64,000 nt of DNA, taken from NCBI GenBank assembly GCA_963707015.1, contig CAVPOO010000001.1, positions 1-64,000 of the forward strand, written 5' to 3'. Positions 27,801-36,814 of this stretch are shown piece after piece. The stretch is from CAVPOO01 sp963707015 (lineage in GTDB: Bacteria; Pseudomonadota; Gammaproteobacteria; Thiohalobacterales; Thiohalobacteraceae). The notes under the pieces were generated by a model, which saw only the letters and a program-made list of their open reading frames with translations, ran no database searches and had not been told where the DNA came from. Each line of letters opens with the position of its first letter. Within the stretch, counting starts at the first letter, position 1. The position numbers and the translations under genes were made by a program.

Positions 27801-29098
27801 CCCAGACGGTGGAGCGTCGGCGCGCGGTTCAGCAATACCGGATGTTCGCGGATAACCTCTTCAAGGATATCCCAGACTTCCCCGCCTTCACGCTCAACCA
27901 GTTTCTTGGCCGCCTTGATGGTGGTGGCCAGGCCGCGCAACTGCAGCTTGCTGAAGATAAAGGGCTTGAACAGTTCCAGCGCCATCCGCTTGGGCAAGCC
28001 GCACTGGTGCAGGCGCAATGTCGGGCCCACCACAATGACCGAGCGGCCCGAGTAGTCAACGCGCTTGCCAAGAAGGTTCTGGCGAAAACGCCCCTGCTTG
28101 CCTTTGATCATATCCGCCAGGGACTTGAGCGGGCGCTTGTTGGTTCCGGTAATCGCACGGCCGCGGCGACCGTTGTCAAGCAGCGCATCGACCGACTCCT
28201 GCAGCATGCGCTTCTCGTTGCGCACAATGATGTCGGGAGCGTTCAGCTCGAGAAGACGCTTGAGACGATTGTTGCGGTTGATGACGCGCCGATACAGGTC
28301 GTTCAGATCCGATGTCGCAAAGCGTCCCCCGTCCAGTGGCACCAGCGGACGCAGTTCCGGGGGTAACACCGGCAGCACTGTCATCACCATCCATTCCGGC
28401 TTGTTACCCGACTCGAGGAAGGATTCGATAAGCTTGAGGCGCTTGCCGAGACGCTTGAGCTTCGCTTCGGAATTGGTTGCCTCCATGTCTTCGCGGATTT
28501 GTGCCGCATCCGACGACAGCTCCATGGTACGCAGCAACTCGAACACCGCCTCGGCACCCATGCGCGCGTCGAATTCATCGCCGTTTTCCTCGATCGCTTC
28601 CAGGTAGGCTTCATCCGATAACAACTGACCACGCTCCAGGCTGGTCATACCCGGATCGACGACCACGAAGGCCTCGAAGTAAAGAACCCGCTCGATGTCG
28701 CGCAGCGTCATGTCGAGCAGCAGGCCAATGCGCGAGGGCAGCGATTTCAGGAACCAGATATGTGCGACCGGGCTGGCAAGCTCGATATGGCCCATACGCT
28801 CGCGGCGTACCTTGGCCAGGGTAACCTCGACACCGCACTTTTCGCACACGACACCACGGTGTTTAAGCCGCTTGTACTTGCCACAAAGACACTCATAATC
28901 CTTTACGGGTCCAAATATCTTGGCGCAGAACAGGCCGTCCCGCTCGGGTTTGAAGGTCCGGTAGTTGATTGTCTCCGGCTTCTTTACCTCGCCATAAGAC
29001 CACGAACGAATCAAGTCCGGCGACGCCAGTCCGATACGGATCGCGTCGAAATCTTCAACTTGGCCCTGAGGTCTTACCAGATTGAGTAGATCTTTCAT
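24884..29098 (-). CDS. rpoC: RNA polymerase beta-prime subunit
   Basis: A 1404-residue beta-prime subunit, E. coli length. The N-terminal zinc site ([20 protein letters not shown]), the catalytic [12 protein letters not shown] that holds magnesium, the bridge-helix/trigger-loop region ([21 protein letters not shown]) and the second zinc site ([17 protein letters not shown]) are all present. The start is taken as the second of two adjacent ATGs, because GGAGA lies five bases before it and MKDLL is the usual N-terminus. It follows rpoB after a 110-base spacer. Confidence 0.99.
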   Translation of the reverse strand: [1404 protein letters not shown]

Positions 29099-29212
29099 CA
29101 TGTCTCCTACCCGAAGGTATCGAGGTGCGATTAAGCAGCAACCAGGGGCGCAAGTTCCGCCCGAGCTCCGCTTTCCTGGCTACCAATTCCTAGCGACTGG
29201 CTGCCTGCCAAA

Positions 29213-32200
29213 TCATTCCTGCTCAAGTTCCAGATTGATGCCCAGCGAACGAATTTCCTTGACCAGCACATTGAAGGACTCGGGCATCCCGGCCTCCATC
29301 TGGTGGTTACCGTCAACGATGTTCTTGTACATCTTGGTACGTCCGTTCACATCGTCCGACTTGACGGTCAGCATTTCCTGGAGCGTGTACGCGGCGCCAT
29401 AAGCCTCCAGCGCCCAGACTTCCATTTCCCCGAAGCGCTGACCACCGAACTGGGCCTTACCGCCCAGCGGCTGCTGGGTTACCAGGCTGTAGGGACCTGT
29501 GGAACGCGCATGCATCTTGTCATCAACAAGATGATTCAGCTTCAACATGTACATATAGCCGACCGTCACGGGCCGGTCGAAGCAATCCCCGGTACGGCCG
29601 TCATAGAGTATCGTCTGGCCCGTCTCCGGAAGATCTGCAAGTGCCAGCATCTGCTTGATCTCGTCTTCGTTCGCACCGTCAAACACCGGCGTCGCAATCG
29701 GCACACCCTTGCACAGGTTCCTGGCCAGTTCCTGGATGTCGTTGTCGCTGAGCGAGCCGAGGTCCTCTTTCTTGCCGCTGGTGTTGTAGATCTTCTCCAT
29801 GAACGAGCGGATCTCGGAGGCCCCGGCCTGGGCTACAAGCAGGTTGCCGATCTTCAGCCCCAGACCCCTGGCCGCCCAGCCGAGATGGGTCTCGAGCACC
29901 TGCCCGACGTTCATTCGCGAAGGCACGCCCAGGGGATTCAGTACGATGTCCACGGGGGTACCGTCTTCCAGGTAAGGCATATCCTCGACCGGGACAATGG
30001 TGGATATCACGCCCTTGTTTCCGTGGCGACCGGCCATCTTGTCACCCGGCTGAATACGCCGCTTGACGGCAAGGTAGACCTTCACCATCTTGAGCACGCC
30101 CGGCGCCAGATCGTCACCCGCGGTTATCTTGGTGCGCTTTTCTTCCAGCCGCCTGTCAAACTCGTCACGGATCGATTTGAGCTGCTCAGCCGCCTTCTCC
30201 AGTTGTTGATTCGCTTCCTCATTGCGCAAGCGAATTTCGAACCACTTGTCCCTGGAGACCTCCGTGAGGTAAGTCTTGATGATCTTGGTGCCCGCCGCGA
30301 GCCCCTCGGGACCACCCTCCGCAGTCTTGCCGACCAACAGCCTTTCCACGCGATGGTAGACATCGCCCTCCATAATGCGCCGCTGGTCATTGAGATCCTT
30401 CTTGACGCCTGCCAGCTGCTCCTCTTCAATCTGCAAGGCGCGCTTGTCCTTCTCGACACCGTCGCGGGTAAAGACCTGCACATCGATCACCGTACCGTCC
30501 ATCCCTGAAGGGACGCGCAGCGAGGTATCCTTTACATCGGAGGCCTTCTCGCCGAAAATCGCCCGCAGCAATTTCTCTTCCGGCGTCAGCTGTGTTTCGC
30601 CTTTCGGCGTTACCTTGCCGACCAGGATATCGCCAGGCTTTACTTCCGCGCCAATATACACGATGCCTGACTCGTCCAGCCGCGACAGGGCACTCTCGCC
30701 CACATTGGGAATGTCTCCACTGATCTCTTCGGAGCCGAGCTTGGTATCGCGTGCCACGCAGGTCAGCTCTTCGATATGGATGGTCGTAAAGCGATCCTCT
30801 TCAACGACCCGCTCCGAGATCAGTATCGAATCCTCGAAGTTGTAGCCGTTCCAAGGCATGAAGGCGACCAGCAGATTCTGCCCCAGCGCCAGTTCCCCAA
30901 GATCCGTCGACGGCCCGTCGGCGAGGACATCGCCGCGCTCGACCACGTCGCCCGGCTTGACGAGCGGTTTCTGGTTGATGCAGGTATTCTGGTTGGAACG
31001 TGTGTACTTGGTCAGGTTGTAGATGTCGACACCTGCCTCGCCCGCCTCGGTTTCGTCATCGTTGACACGCACCACGATACGACCGGCATCCACCGAATCA
31101 ACCATGCCGCCGCGGCGTGCAACAACGGTAACCCCGGAATCCGTGGCGACCGCCCGCTCCATCCCGGTACCGACCAGCGGTTTCTCCGTGCGCAGGGTGG
31201 GAACCGCCTGGCGCTGCATGTTTGAACCCATCAAGGCCCGGTTTGCATCATCGTGTTCGAGAAACGGGATCAGCGATGCCGCGACCGAAACGATCTGTTT
31301 TGGCGACACGTCGATATAATCGATACGCTCCGGCGACGACAGCGTAAACTCGTTCTTGTGCCGGCAGGAGACCAGGTCATCCATCAGATAACCCTTGTCA
31401 TCCAGCGTGGCATTGGCCTGCGCGATGACATGCTGACCTTCCTCGATGGCAGAGAGATATTCCACCTCACCCGTAACCTGGCCAGCCACAACCTTGCGGT
31501 AGGGGGTCTCGAGGAAACCATACTGATTGGTCCGCGCATATACGGCGAGCGAGTTGATCAAGCCAATGTTCGGCCCTTCCGGGGTCTCAATCGGGCAGAC
31601 ACGTCCGTAGTGAGTCGGATGCACGTCCCGCACCTCAAACCCCGCACGCTCGCGCGTTAACCCGCCAGGACCCAGTGCCGAGACGCGACGTTTGTGGGTA
31701 ACCTCGGACAGCGGGTTATTCTGATCCATGAACTGCGACAACTGGCTTGAACCAAAGAACTCCTTGATCGCGGCCGCAACAGGTTTGGCATTAATCAGCT
31801 CCTGCGGCATCAGTCCCTCGGATTCTGCCAGGCTCAGCCGCTCCTTGACCGCGCGCTCGACGCGAACGAGACCGATGCGAAAGACGTTTTCAGCCATCTC
31901 ACCCACGCAGCGAATGCGGCGGTTACCGAGGTGATCGATATCATCGACAAAGCCGTTACCGTTGCGAATATCAACCAGGGTCTTGACGACATCGATTATG
32001 TCCGAGCCCCAGTCCGACAGTGTCTCCTTCAGTTTGCCCCACTTCAGGGTTTCACCTGCAAACCCCGTCGCCTGGAGTAACTGCGTCAACCAGGGCCAGG
32101 GTGACAGATCAACGAGCTTGACATCCGCCTGGTCATCCTTCGGTTTCACGGCACTCTCCAGTTGCCGCTCAAAGTACTGGGCATCGACCAGGATACCCGG

Positions 32201-33466
32201 GCCGGTGACATCACTGCGCCCCACGCGCCGGTTGAATTTCATCCGCCCGACTGCGGACAAGTCGTAACGCTCAGGCGTAAAGAACAGGTTATTGAAGAGA
32301 TTCTGGGCCGCTTCCTTGGTAGGCGGCTCTCCTGGCCGCATCATCCGATAGATTTCCACCTGCGCCTCGAGCTGGTTAGCTGTGGCGTCGATGCGCAGGG
32401 TATCCGATATGTAGGCGCCCCGGTCGAGATCATTGGTATAGAGGGTTTCGATCTGTTTGGTCTCTGCTTTGTGGATCTTCGCCAGCAGGTCCTCGGTGAT
32501 CTCATCATTCGCATTGGCAATGACTTCGCCGGTTTCGGTATCGATAATGCTGCGCGCAATCACCTTGCCAAGCAGGTAGTCTTCCGGCACGACCAGGCTC
32601 TTGACGCCAGCTGACTCGAGCTCCCGAATGTGGCGCGCAGTGACGCGGCGACCTTCCTCGACGATCACCTTGCCCTTGGCCCGGATCTCGAAACTGGCTA
32701 TCTCGCCGCGCAGCCGTTCCGGAACCAGATCCAGCTTGATCTCGTCCTTCGCAAAGCGGAAGGTATTGGTGTCGAAGAATATCTCTATGATCTGCTCGAC
32801 GTCGTAACCCAAGGCACGGAGCAAAATGGTTGCCGGCAGTTTTCGCCGGCGATCAATGCGCACGAACAGGCAATCCTTGGGGTCAAACTCGAAATCAAGC
32901 CAGGAACCACGGTAGGGAATCACCCGCGCATTGAACAGGAGCTTGCCGGATGAATGGGTCTTGCCCTTGTCATGGTCGAAGAACACGCCCGGCGAACGGT
33001 GTAACTGCGACACAATCACACGCTCGGTACCATTGATCACAAAGGTACCGGTATCCGTCATGAGCGGCAGTTCCCCCATGTAGACTTCCTGCTCCTTGAT
33101 ATCCTTGATGCTGGGTGTGTCTCCCGAGGCCTCCTTGTCGTATATGACCAGCCTGACGAGGGCGCGTAGCGGCGCGGCATAAGTCAGGCCGCGCAGCTGA
33201 CACTCCTTGACGTCAAACGTGGGCACACCCAGCCGATAGCTCACATAGTCAAGGGCCGCATTGCCCGAGTAACTGACGATCGGGAACACTGAGTTGAAGG
33301 CCGCATGCAGACCCCTGTCCTCCCGGCCATCCGGGGTGCGATCCGACTGAAGAAAATCGCGGTATGAGTCGATCTGGGTCGCCAACAGATAAGGGACGCC
33401 CAGAACGGTCGGGCGCTTGCCGAAATCCTTGCGGATACGTTTCTTTTCGGTGAAGCTGTAACCCAT
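29213..33466 (-). CDS. rpoB: RNA polymerase beta subunit with an insertion
   Basis: A 1417-residue beta subunit; E. coli has 1342 and Pseudomonas about 1357. The rifampicin pocket (FFGSSQLSQFMDQNNPLSEVTHKRRVSALGPGG) is wild type, and the C-terminal clamp-interacting segment is complete. Residues about 427-488 have no match in the E. coli or Pseudomonas sequences that I recall: the chain goes from GPGIL through some 60 extra residues (rich in acidic residues, then PWPWLTQLLQATGF) before resuming DIIDVVKTLVDIRNG. It lies between rplL and rpoC. Confidence 0.99.
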   Translation of the reverse strand: MGYSFTEKKRIRKDFGKRPTVLGVPYLLATQIDSYRDFLQSDRTPDGREDRGLHAAFNSVFPIVSYSGNAALDYVSYRLGVPTFDVKECQLRGLTYAAPLRALVRLVIYDKEASGDTPSIKDIKEQEVYMGELPLMTDTGTFVINGTERVIVSQLHRSPGVFFDHDKGKTHSSGKLLFNARVIPYRGSWLDFEFDPKDCLFVRIDRRRKLPATILLRALGYDVEQIIEIFFDTNTFRFAKDEIKLDLVPERLRGEIASFEIRAKGKVIVEEGRRVTARHIRELESAGVKSLVVPEDYLLGKVIARSIIDTETGEVIANANDEITEDLLAKIHKAETKQIETLYTNDLDRGAYISDTLRIDATANQLEAQVEIYRMMRPGEPPTKEAAQNLFNNLFFTPERYDLSAVGRMKFNRRVGRSDVTGPGILVDAQYFERQLESAVKPKDDQADVKLVDLSPWPWLTQLLQATGFAGETLKWGKLKETLSDWGSDIIDVVKTLVDIRNGNGFVDDIDHLGNRRIRCVGEMAENVFRIGLVRVERAVKERLSLAESEGLMPQELINAKPVAAAIKEFFGSSQLSQFMDQNNPLSEVTHKRRVSALGPGGLTRERAGFEVRDVHPTHYGRVCPIETPEGPNIGLINSLAVYARTNQYGFLETPYRKVVAGQVTGEVEYLSAIEEGQHVIAQANATLDDKGYLMDDLVSCRHKNEFTLSSPERIDYIDVSPKQIVSVAASLIPFLEHDDANRALMGSNMQRQAVPTLRTEKPLVGTGMERAVATDSGVTVVARRGGMVDSVDAGRIVVRVNDDETEAGEAGVDIYNLTKYTRSNQNTCINQKPLVKPGDVVERGDVLADGPSTDLGELALGQNLLVAFMPWNGYNFEDSILISERVVEEDRFTTIHIEELTCVARDTKLGSEEISGDIPNVGESALSRLDESGIVYIGAEVKPGDILVGKVTPKGETQLTPEEKLLRAIFGEKASDVKDTSLRVPSGMDGTVIDVQVFTRDGVEKDKRALQIEEEQLAGVKKDLNDQRRIMEGDVYHRVERLLVGKTAEGGPEGLAAGTKIIKTYLTEVSRDKWFEIRLRNEEANQQLEKAAEQLKSIRDEFDRRLEEKRTKITAGDDLAPGVLKMVKVYLAVKRRIQPGDKMAGRHGNKGVISTIVPVEDMPYLEDGTPVDIVLNPLGVPSRMNVGQVLETHLGWAARGLGLKIGNLLVAQAGASEIRSFMEKIYNTSGKKEDLGSLSDNDIQELARNLCKGVPIATPVFDGANEDEIKQMLALADLPETGQTILYDGRTGDCFDRPVTVGYMYMLKLNHLVDDKMHARSTGPYSLVTQQPLGGKAQFGGQRFGEMEVWALEAYGAAYTLQEMLTVKSDDVNGRTKMYKNIVDGNHQMEAGMPESFNVLVKEIRSLGINLELEQE

Positions 33467-33590
33467 CGGTGTTCCTCTCTACGCAGTTACTGGTTACTCG
33501 TCACGAGCAACCGGGCCGAGGTAATTGATGCTTCCTCAGACCCCGATACTCGCCACTAGCGACTTGCCAAATTACCAACGGCTAAAGGCC

Positions 33591-33609
33591 GGTAGCGATA
33601 TACGCTACC
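33591..33609 (-). promoter_or_regulatory. hairpin in the rplL-rpoB spacer
   Basis: GGTAGCG and CGCTACC pair across ATATA in the 223-base spacer between rplL and rpoB. In E. coli this spacer holds a partial terminator (attenuator) and an RNase III site that set rpoBC level below ribosomal protein level; this hairpin is a candidate counterpart. No T-run follows directly. Confidence 0.45.
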
Positions 33610-33689
33610 AGCCAGTGACCGGTTCATTGCCGGCGACAGCATCCAGGAAATGGATACTGCCGCCGATCAGGCGACGTTGAGACGCGATC

Positions 33690-34070
33690 TTACTTGACCT
33701 CGACGCTGGCGCCAGCCTCTTCCAGCTGTTTCTTCATGTCCTCGGCCTCTGCCTTGGATACGGCCTCCTTGATCGTGGAAGGCGCGCTTTCTACCAGATC
33801 CTTGGCTTCCTTGAGGCCCAGGCTCGTGATGGCACGTACCACCTTGATCACCGCGACCTTATTGGAGCCAAAGCTCGACATGACAACATCGAACTCCGTC
33901 TGCTCCTCAGCAGCCGCTGCTTCGGCACCTGCAGCCGCGGCCGGCGCCGCTGCCATAGCAACGGCCGCCGAAACGCCAAACTTCTCTTCCATGGACGAGA
34001 TGAGGTCCACCACGTCCATCACGCTCATGTTCGCAATACTTTCCAGGATGTCTTCTTTGGATACCGCCAT
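33690..34070 (-). CDS. rplL: 50S ribosomal protein L7/L12
   Basis: A 126-residue stalk protein. The start at 34070 (MAVSKEDILESIANMSVMD) is the canonical N-terminal dimerisation domain; upstream frame is leader. A flexible alanine-rich hinge (APAAAAGAEAAAAEE) follows, then the C-terminal factor-binding domain with GSNKVAVIKVVRAITSLGLKEAKDLVE. It recruits translation GTPases and attaches to L10, encoded just upstream. Confidence 0.98.
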   Translation of the reverse strand: MAVSKEDILESIANMSVMDVVDLISSMEEKFGVSAAVAMAAAPAAAAGAEAAAAEEQTEFDVVMSSFGSNKVAVIKVVRAITSLGLKEAKDLVESAPSTIKEAVSKAEAEDMKKQLEEAGASVEVK

Positions 34071-34160
34071 GATCTGTATCTCCCAATATTTCGAATCGCT
34101 TGGGTAGGACGGCGCCGGCCGCGGACCGTCCGCGGGCGAAACCATTCCTACGATAATTGC

Positions 34161-34691
34161 CTAAGCTGCCTGCTGTTTCTGGTCCCGTATCGCTGCCACT
34201 GTCCGCACCAGCTTGCCCGGCACCTCATTGAGTGTACGCACCAGCTTCTCGACCGGCGCCTTCATCACCGCCATCAGCGTAGCCAATGCCTGTTCGCGGG
34301 TTGGCAGACTTGCCAGGCGGTCAATCTCGCCCGCGGGCAACATCTCACCCGCCACCGAAACAAATCTGACCTGGAGCAATTGATGCTCCTTGGCAAAATC
34401 ACGCACCACCCGCGCAGCGCCTCCCGGATCTTCCTGGGAAAAAGCCAGCACCAACGGTCCTGTCAAGCCCTCAGAGATACACTCGAACTCAGTTCCCTGT
34501 ACGGCACGCCTTGCCAAAGTGTTCTTGACCACGCGTAGATAGACACCCCCTTCGCGCGCCTTGCGCCGCAGGTTGGTCATCTGTTCCACGGTCAGCCCGC
34601 AATACTCCGCGGCCACTGCGGAAAACGCCTGCCCGGCAACTTCCGCCACTTCGGCAACGACGGACTTTTTCTGTTCAAGAGTAAGTGCCAT
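34161..34691 (-). CDS. rplJ: 50S ribosomal protein L10
   Basis: A 176-residue L10 starting MALTLEQKKSVVAEVAEVA, with the YCGLTVEQMTNLRRKARE rRNA-binding region and a C-terminal helix that carries L12 dimers. AGGAGG precedes the start. The 324-base leader upstream suits the autogenous control by L10-L12 known in E. coli. Confidence 0.98.
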   Translation of the reverse strand: MALTLEQKKSVVAEVAEVAGQAFSAVAAEYCGLTVEQMTNLRRKAREGGVYLRVVKNTLARRAVQGTEFECISEGLTGPLVLAFSQEDPGGAARVVRDFAKEHQLLQVRFVSVAGEMLPAGEIDRLASLPTREQALATLMAVMKAPVEKLVRTLNEVPGKLVRTVAAIRDQKQQAA

Positions 34692-35015
34692 CAGCTACCT
34701 CCTATGACGCAACCGCATCAACATTCGGTTGCGTACAGCCCTGGTACATGGAAGAGTCTCTCGTTACGGACAAAACCCTTCCCCCGCACGGTGGCCAGGG
34801 CAAGCAAATGCGTCTGGACAACACCGTCTGCGCAGGCCGGCAAACCATTAAGCATTGGATCTTCCTATCCTTTGCGCCTGCGGTCTTTGACAGTCTGGCG
34901 CCCGTTACCGTCTCTGATCCGGCATCGCACGCGCTACCACAAAGTCTGTCCTTCAAGCAGCCGGTTGCGAGAAAAGTAATCCCGACAGCCGGCCCCCGGG
35001 TAAGCAAAATCCGCC
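34692..35015 (-). promoter_or_regulatory. rplJ leader region (L10 leader candidate)
   Basis: This 324-base untranslated stretch between rplA and rplJ contains a 9-pair hairpin, ACGCAACCG (34707-34715) with CGGTTGCGT (34726-34734), ending just before the rplJ Shine-Dalgarno. Size and place match the L10 leader, where L10 binding blocks rplJ translation. I could not verify the kink-turn by eye. No gene-like frame is convincing in it. Confidence 0.55.
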
Positions 35016-35708
35016 TCAGGCGAGTGAGGCCTGATCGACCATGATCCCCGGCCCCATGGTCGTTGATACCGTCAATTTCTTCATGTAAACACCCTTGGCT
35101 GCTGCCGGTTTGGCCTTGTTCAGATCTGCAAGCAGTGCCCGCAGATTTTCCTGCAGTGCACTGACCTCGAAATCCACCTTGCCAATCGAGCAATGGATGA
35201 TACCCGCCTTGTCGGTGCGGTAACGCACCTGTCCAGCCTTGGCATTCTTCACAGCCGTGGCGACATCCGGTGTGACGGTGCCCACCTTCGGGTTGGGCAT
35301 CAAACCACGCGGACCCAGGATCTGGCCAAGCTGGCCAACCACGCGCATGGCGTCCGGACTGGCGATCACGACATCAAAGTCGATATTGCCCGCCTTCACA
35401 GTCTCGGCGAGATCGTCCATGCCCACCAGGTCGGCACCTGCCTCCTTGGCAGCATCGGCGTTGGCACCCTGAGTGAACACCGCTACCCGAACGGTCTTGC
35501 CCGTACCATTCGGCAGCAGCGTCGAACTGCGGACCACCTGGTCCGATTTGCGCGGGTCCACGCCCAGGTTGACACTCACGTCGACCGACTCCTTGAATTT
35601 CACAGCACTCATTTGCTTGAGGAGACTGAGTGCCTCGTCGATCGGATACGCTTTGCCCCGCTCAATCTTTTCACGAACCGCCTTGATGCGTTTGGAAAGT
35701 TTTGCCAT
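35016..35708 (-). CDS. rplA: 50S ribosomal protein L1
   Basis: A 230-residue L1 with MAKLSKRIKAVREKIERGKAY, GLMPNPKVGTVTPDVATAVKNAKAGQVRYRTDK and the KKLTVSTTMGPGIMVDQ end. It forms the movable L1 stalk that handles E-site tRNA. In E. coli it represses its own operon by binding upstream of rplK. It starts three bases after the rplK stop. Confidence 0.98.
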   Translation of the reverse strand: MAKLSKRIKAVREKIERGKAYPIDEALSLLKQMSAVKFKESVDVSVNLGVDPRKSDQVVRSSTLLPNGTGKTVRVAVFTQGANADAAKEAGADLVGMDDLAETVKAGNIDFDVVIASPDAMRVVGQLGQILGPRGLMPNPKVGTVTPDVATAVKNAKAGQVRYRTDKAGIIHCSIGKVDFEVSALQENLRALLADLNKAKPAAAKGVYMKKLTVSTTMGPGIMVDQASLA

Positions 35709-35711
35709 CGC

Positions 35712-36140
35712 CTAGACCTCCTCTTCGAGACCCATACTGCGCGCCGTACCGGCAACGATGCGCACCGCAGCATCCAGGTCAGTCGCGTTCAGATCAGGCA
35801 TCTTCAGGTTTGCAATCTCCTCAAGCTGCGCACGCGTCACTTTCCCCACCTTGTTGATATGTGGCGTACTGCTGCCCTTCTGAATACCAGCGGCCTTCAT
35901 CAGCAATACCGAGGCGGGTGGCGTCTTGGTTACAAAGGTAAAGCTGCGGTCGCTATAAACAGTGATCACCACGGGAATCGGAAGGCCTTTCTCCACACTT
36001 TGCGTCTGAGCGTTGAATGCCTTGCAGAACTCCATGATGTTCACACCGTGCTGACCGAGCGCCGGACCCACGGGCGGGCTGGGATTCGCCTCACCCGCGC
36101 GCACCTGCAGCTTGATGTACGCCTGAATTTTCTTTGCCAT
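35712..36140 (-). CDS. rplK: 50S ribosomal protein L11
   Basis: A 142-residue L11 starting MAKKIQAYIKLQVRAGEANPSPPVGPALGQHGVNIMEFCKAFN. It is in the GTPase-associated centre; the N-terminal proline-rich segment is the thiostrepton and RelA region. It is upstream of rplA with only three bases between the genes, and CAGGAG lies just before the ATG. Confidence 0.98.
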   Translation of the reverse strand: MAKKIQAYIKLQVRAGEANPSPPVGPALGQHGVNIMEFCKAFNAQTQSVEKGLPIPVVITVYSDRSFTFVTKTPPASVLLMKAAGIQKGSSTPHINKVGKVTRAQLEEIANLKMPDLNATDLDAAVRIVAGTARSMGLEEEV

Positions 36141-36184
36141 GACAACTCCTGTGGGTACGAACGCCTCGCGGCTCCCCGATATTC

Positions 36185-36216
36185 AGAAAAAAGGCGCCAG
36201 ACGACATGCGTCTGGC
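36185..36216 (-). terminator. terminator or attenuator between nusG and rplK
   Basis: On the - strand GCCAGACG-CATGT-CGTCTGGC is followed by GCCTTTTTTCTG, a standard rho-independent shape. Only 44 bases remain between it and rplK, and no promoter is visible there, so some read-through must supply rplKAJL or a promoter must lie before it. A second hairpin (CCATGCGC/GCGCATGG, 36236-36253) lies just upstream in transcription order. Confidence 0.75.
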
Positions 36217-36276
36217 TGTCCCTGCTCGCATAAGGCCATGCGCTGGCGCATGGGGACCCAACCCCGCTACCCGTGC

Positions 36277-36810
36277 CTAAGCCTTCTCTACCTGCCCGAA
36301 CTCCAATTCCACCGGCGTCGAGCGGCCAAAAATCAGTACCGCCACCCGCAGCCTGCTCTTTTCGTAATTAACCTCTTCCACGACGCCATTGAAATCGTTA
36401 AACGGACCATCGGTAACACGCACGACCTCACCCGGCTCGAACAGGACCTTGGGTCTGGGTTTCTCAACCCCCTCCTGAATACGCTGCAGGATCTGCTCAG
36501 CTTCTTTGTCCGTAATGGGCGCCGGCCTGTCACTGGTGCCGCCGATGAAGCCCATCACCTTCGGAGCCTCTTTGACGAGATGCCAGGTCTCATCATTCAT
36601 TTCCATTTTGACCAGCACATAGCCGGGGAAGAACTTGCGTTCGCTCTTGCGCTTCTGGCCCTCGCGCATCTCCACGACTTCCTCGGTCGGCACCAGGATT
36701 TCACCAAACTTTTCCTGCAGACCACTGCGCGCGATACGTTCTTCCAGAGAGCGTTTGACCTGATTCTCAAATCCCGAATACGCGTGAACCACATACCAGC
36801 GCAAGGACAT
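36277..36810 (-). CDS. nusG: transcription elongation/antitermination factor NusG
   Basis: A 177-residue NusG. The NGN domain begins SLRWYVVHAYSGFENQVKRSL and carries the KRKSERKFFPGYVLVKMEM hairpin; the KOW domain has FEPGEVVRVTDGPFNDFNGVVEEV. It binds the polymerase clamp and links to Rho or S10. It lies four bases after secE. Confidence 0.98.
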   Translation of the reverse strand: MSLRWYVVHAYSGFENQVKRSLEERIARSGLQEKFGEILVPTEEVVEMREGQKRKSERKFFPGYVLVKMEMNDETWHLVKEAPKVMGFIGGTSDRPAPITDKEAEQILQRIQEGVEKPRPKVLFEPGEVVRVTDGPFNDFNGVVEEVNYEKSRLRVAVLIFGRSTPVELEFGQVEKA

Positions 36811-36814
36811 GTCG

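Noticed and set aside
36236..36253. CCATGCGC/GCGCATGG hairpin as a second terminator
   Set aside because: It has no T-run after it. It could be part of a regulatory structure but not a terminator by itself.
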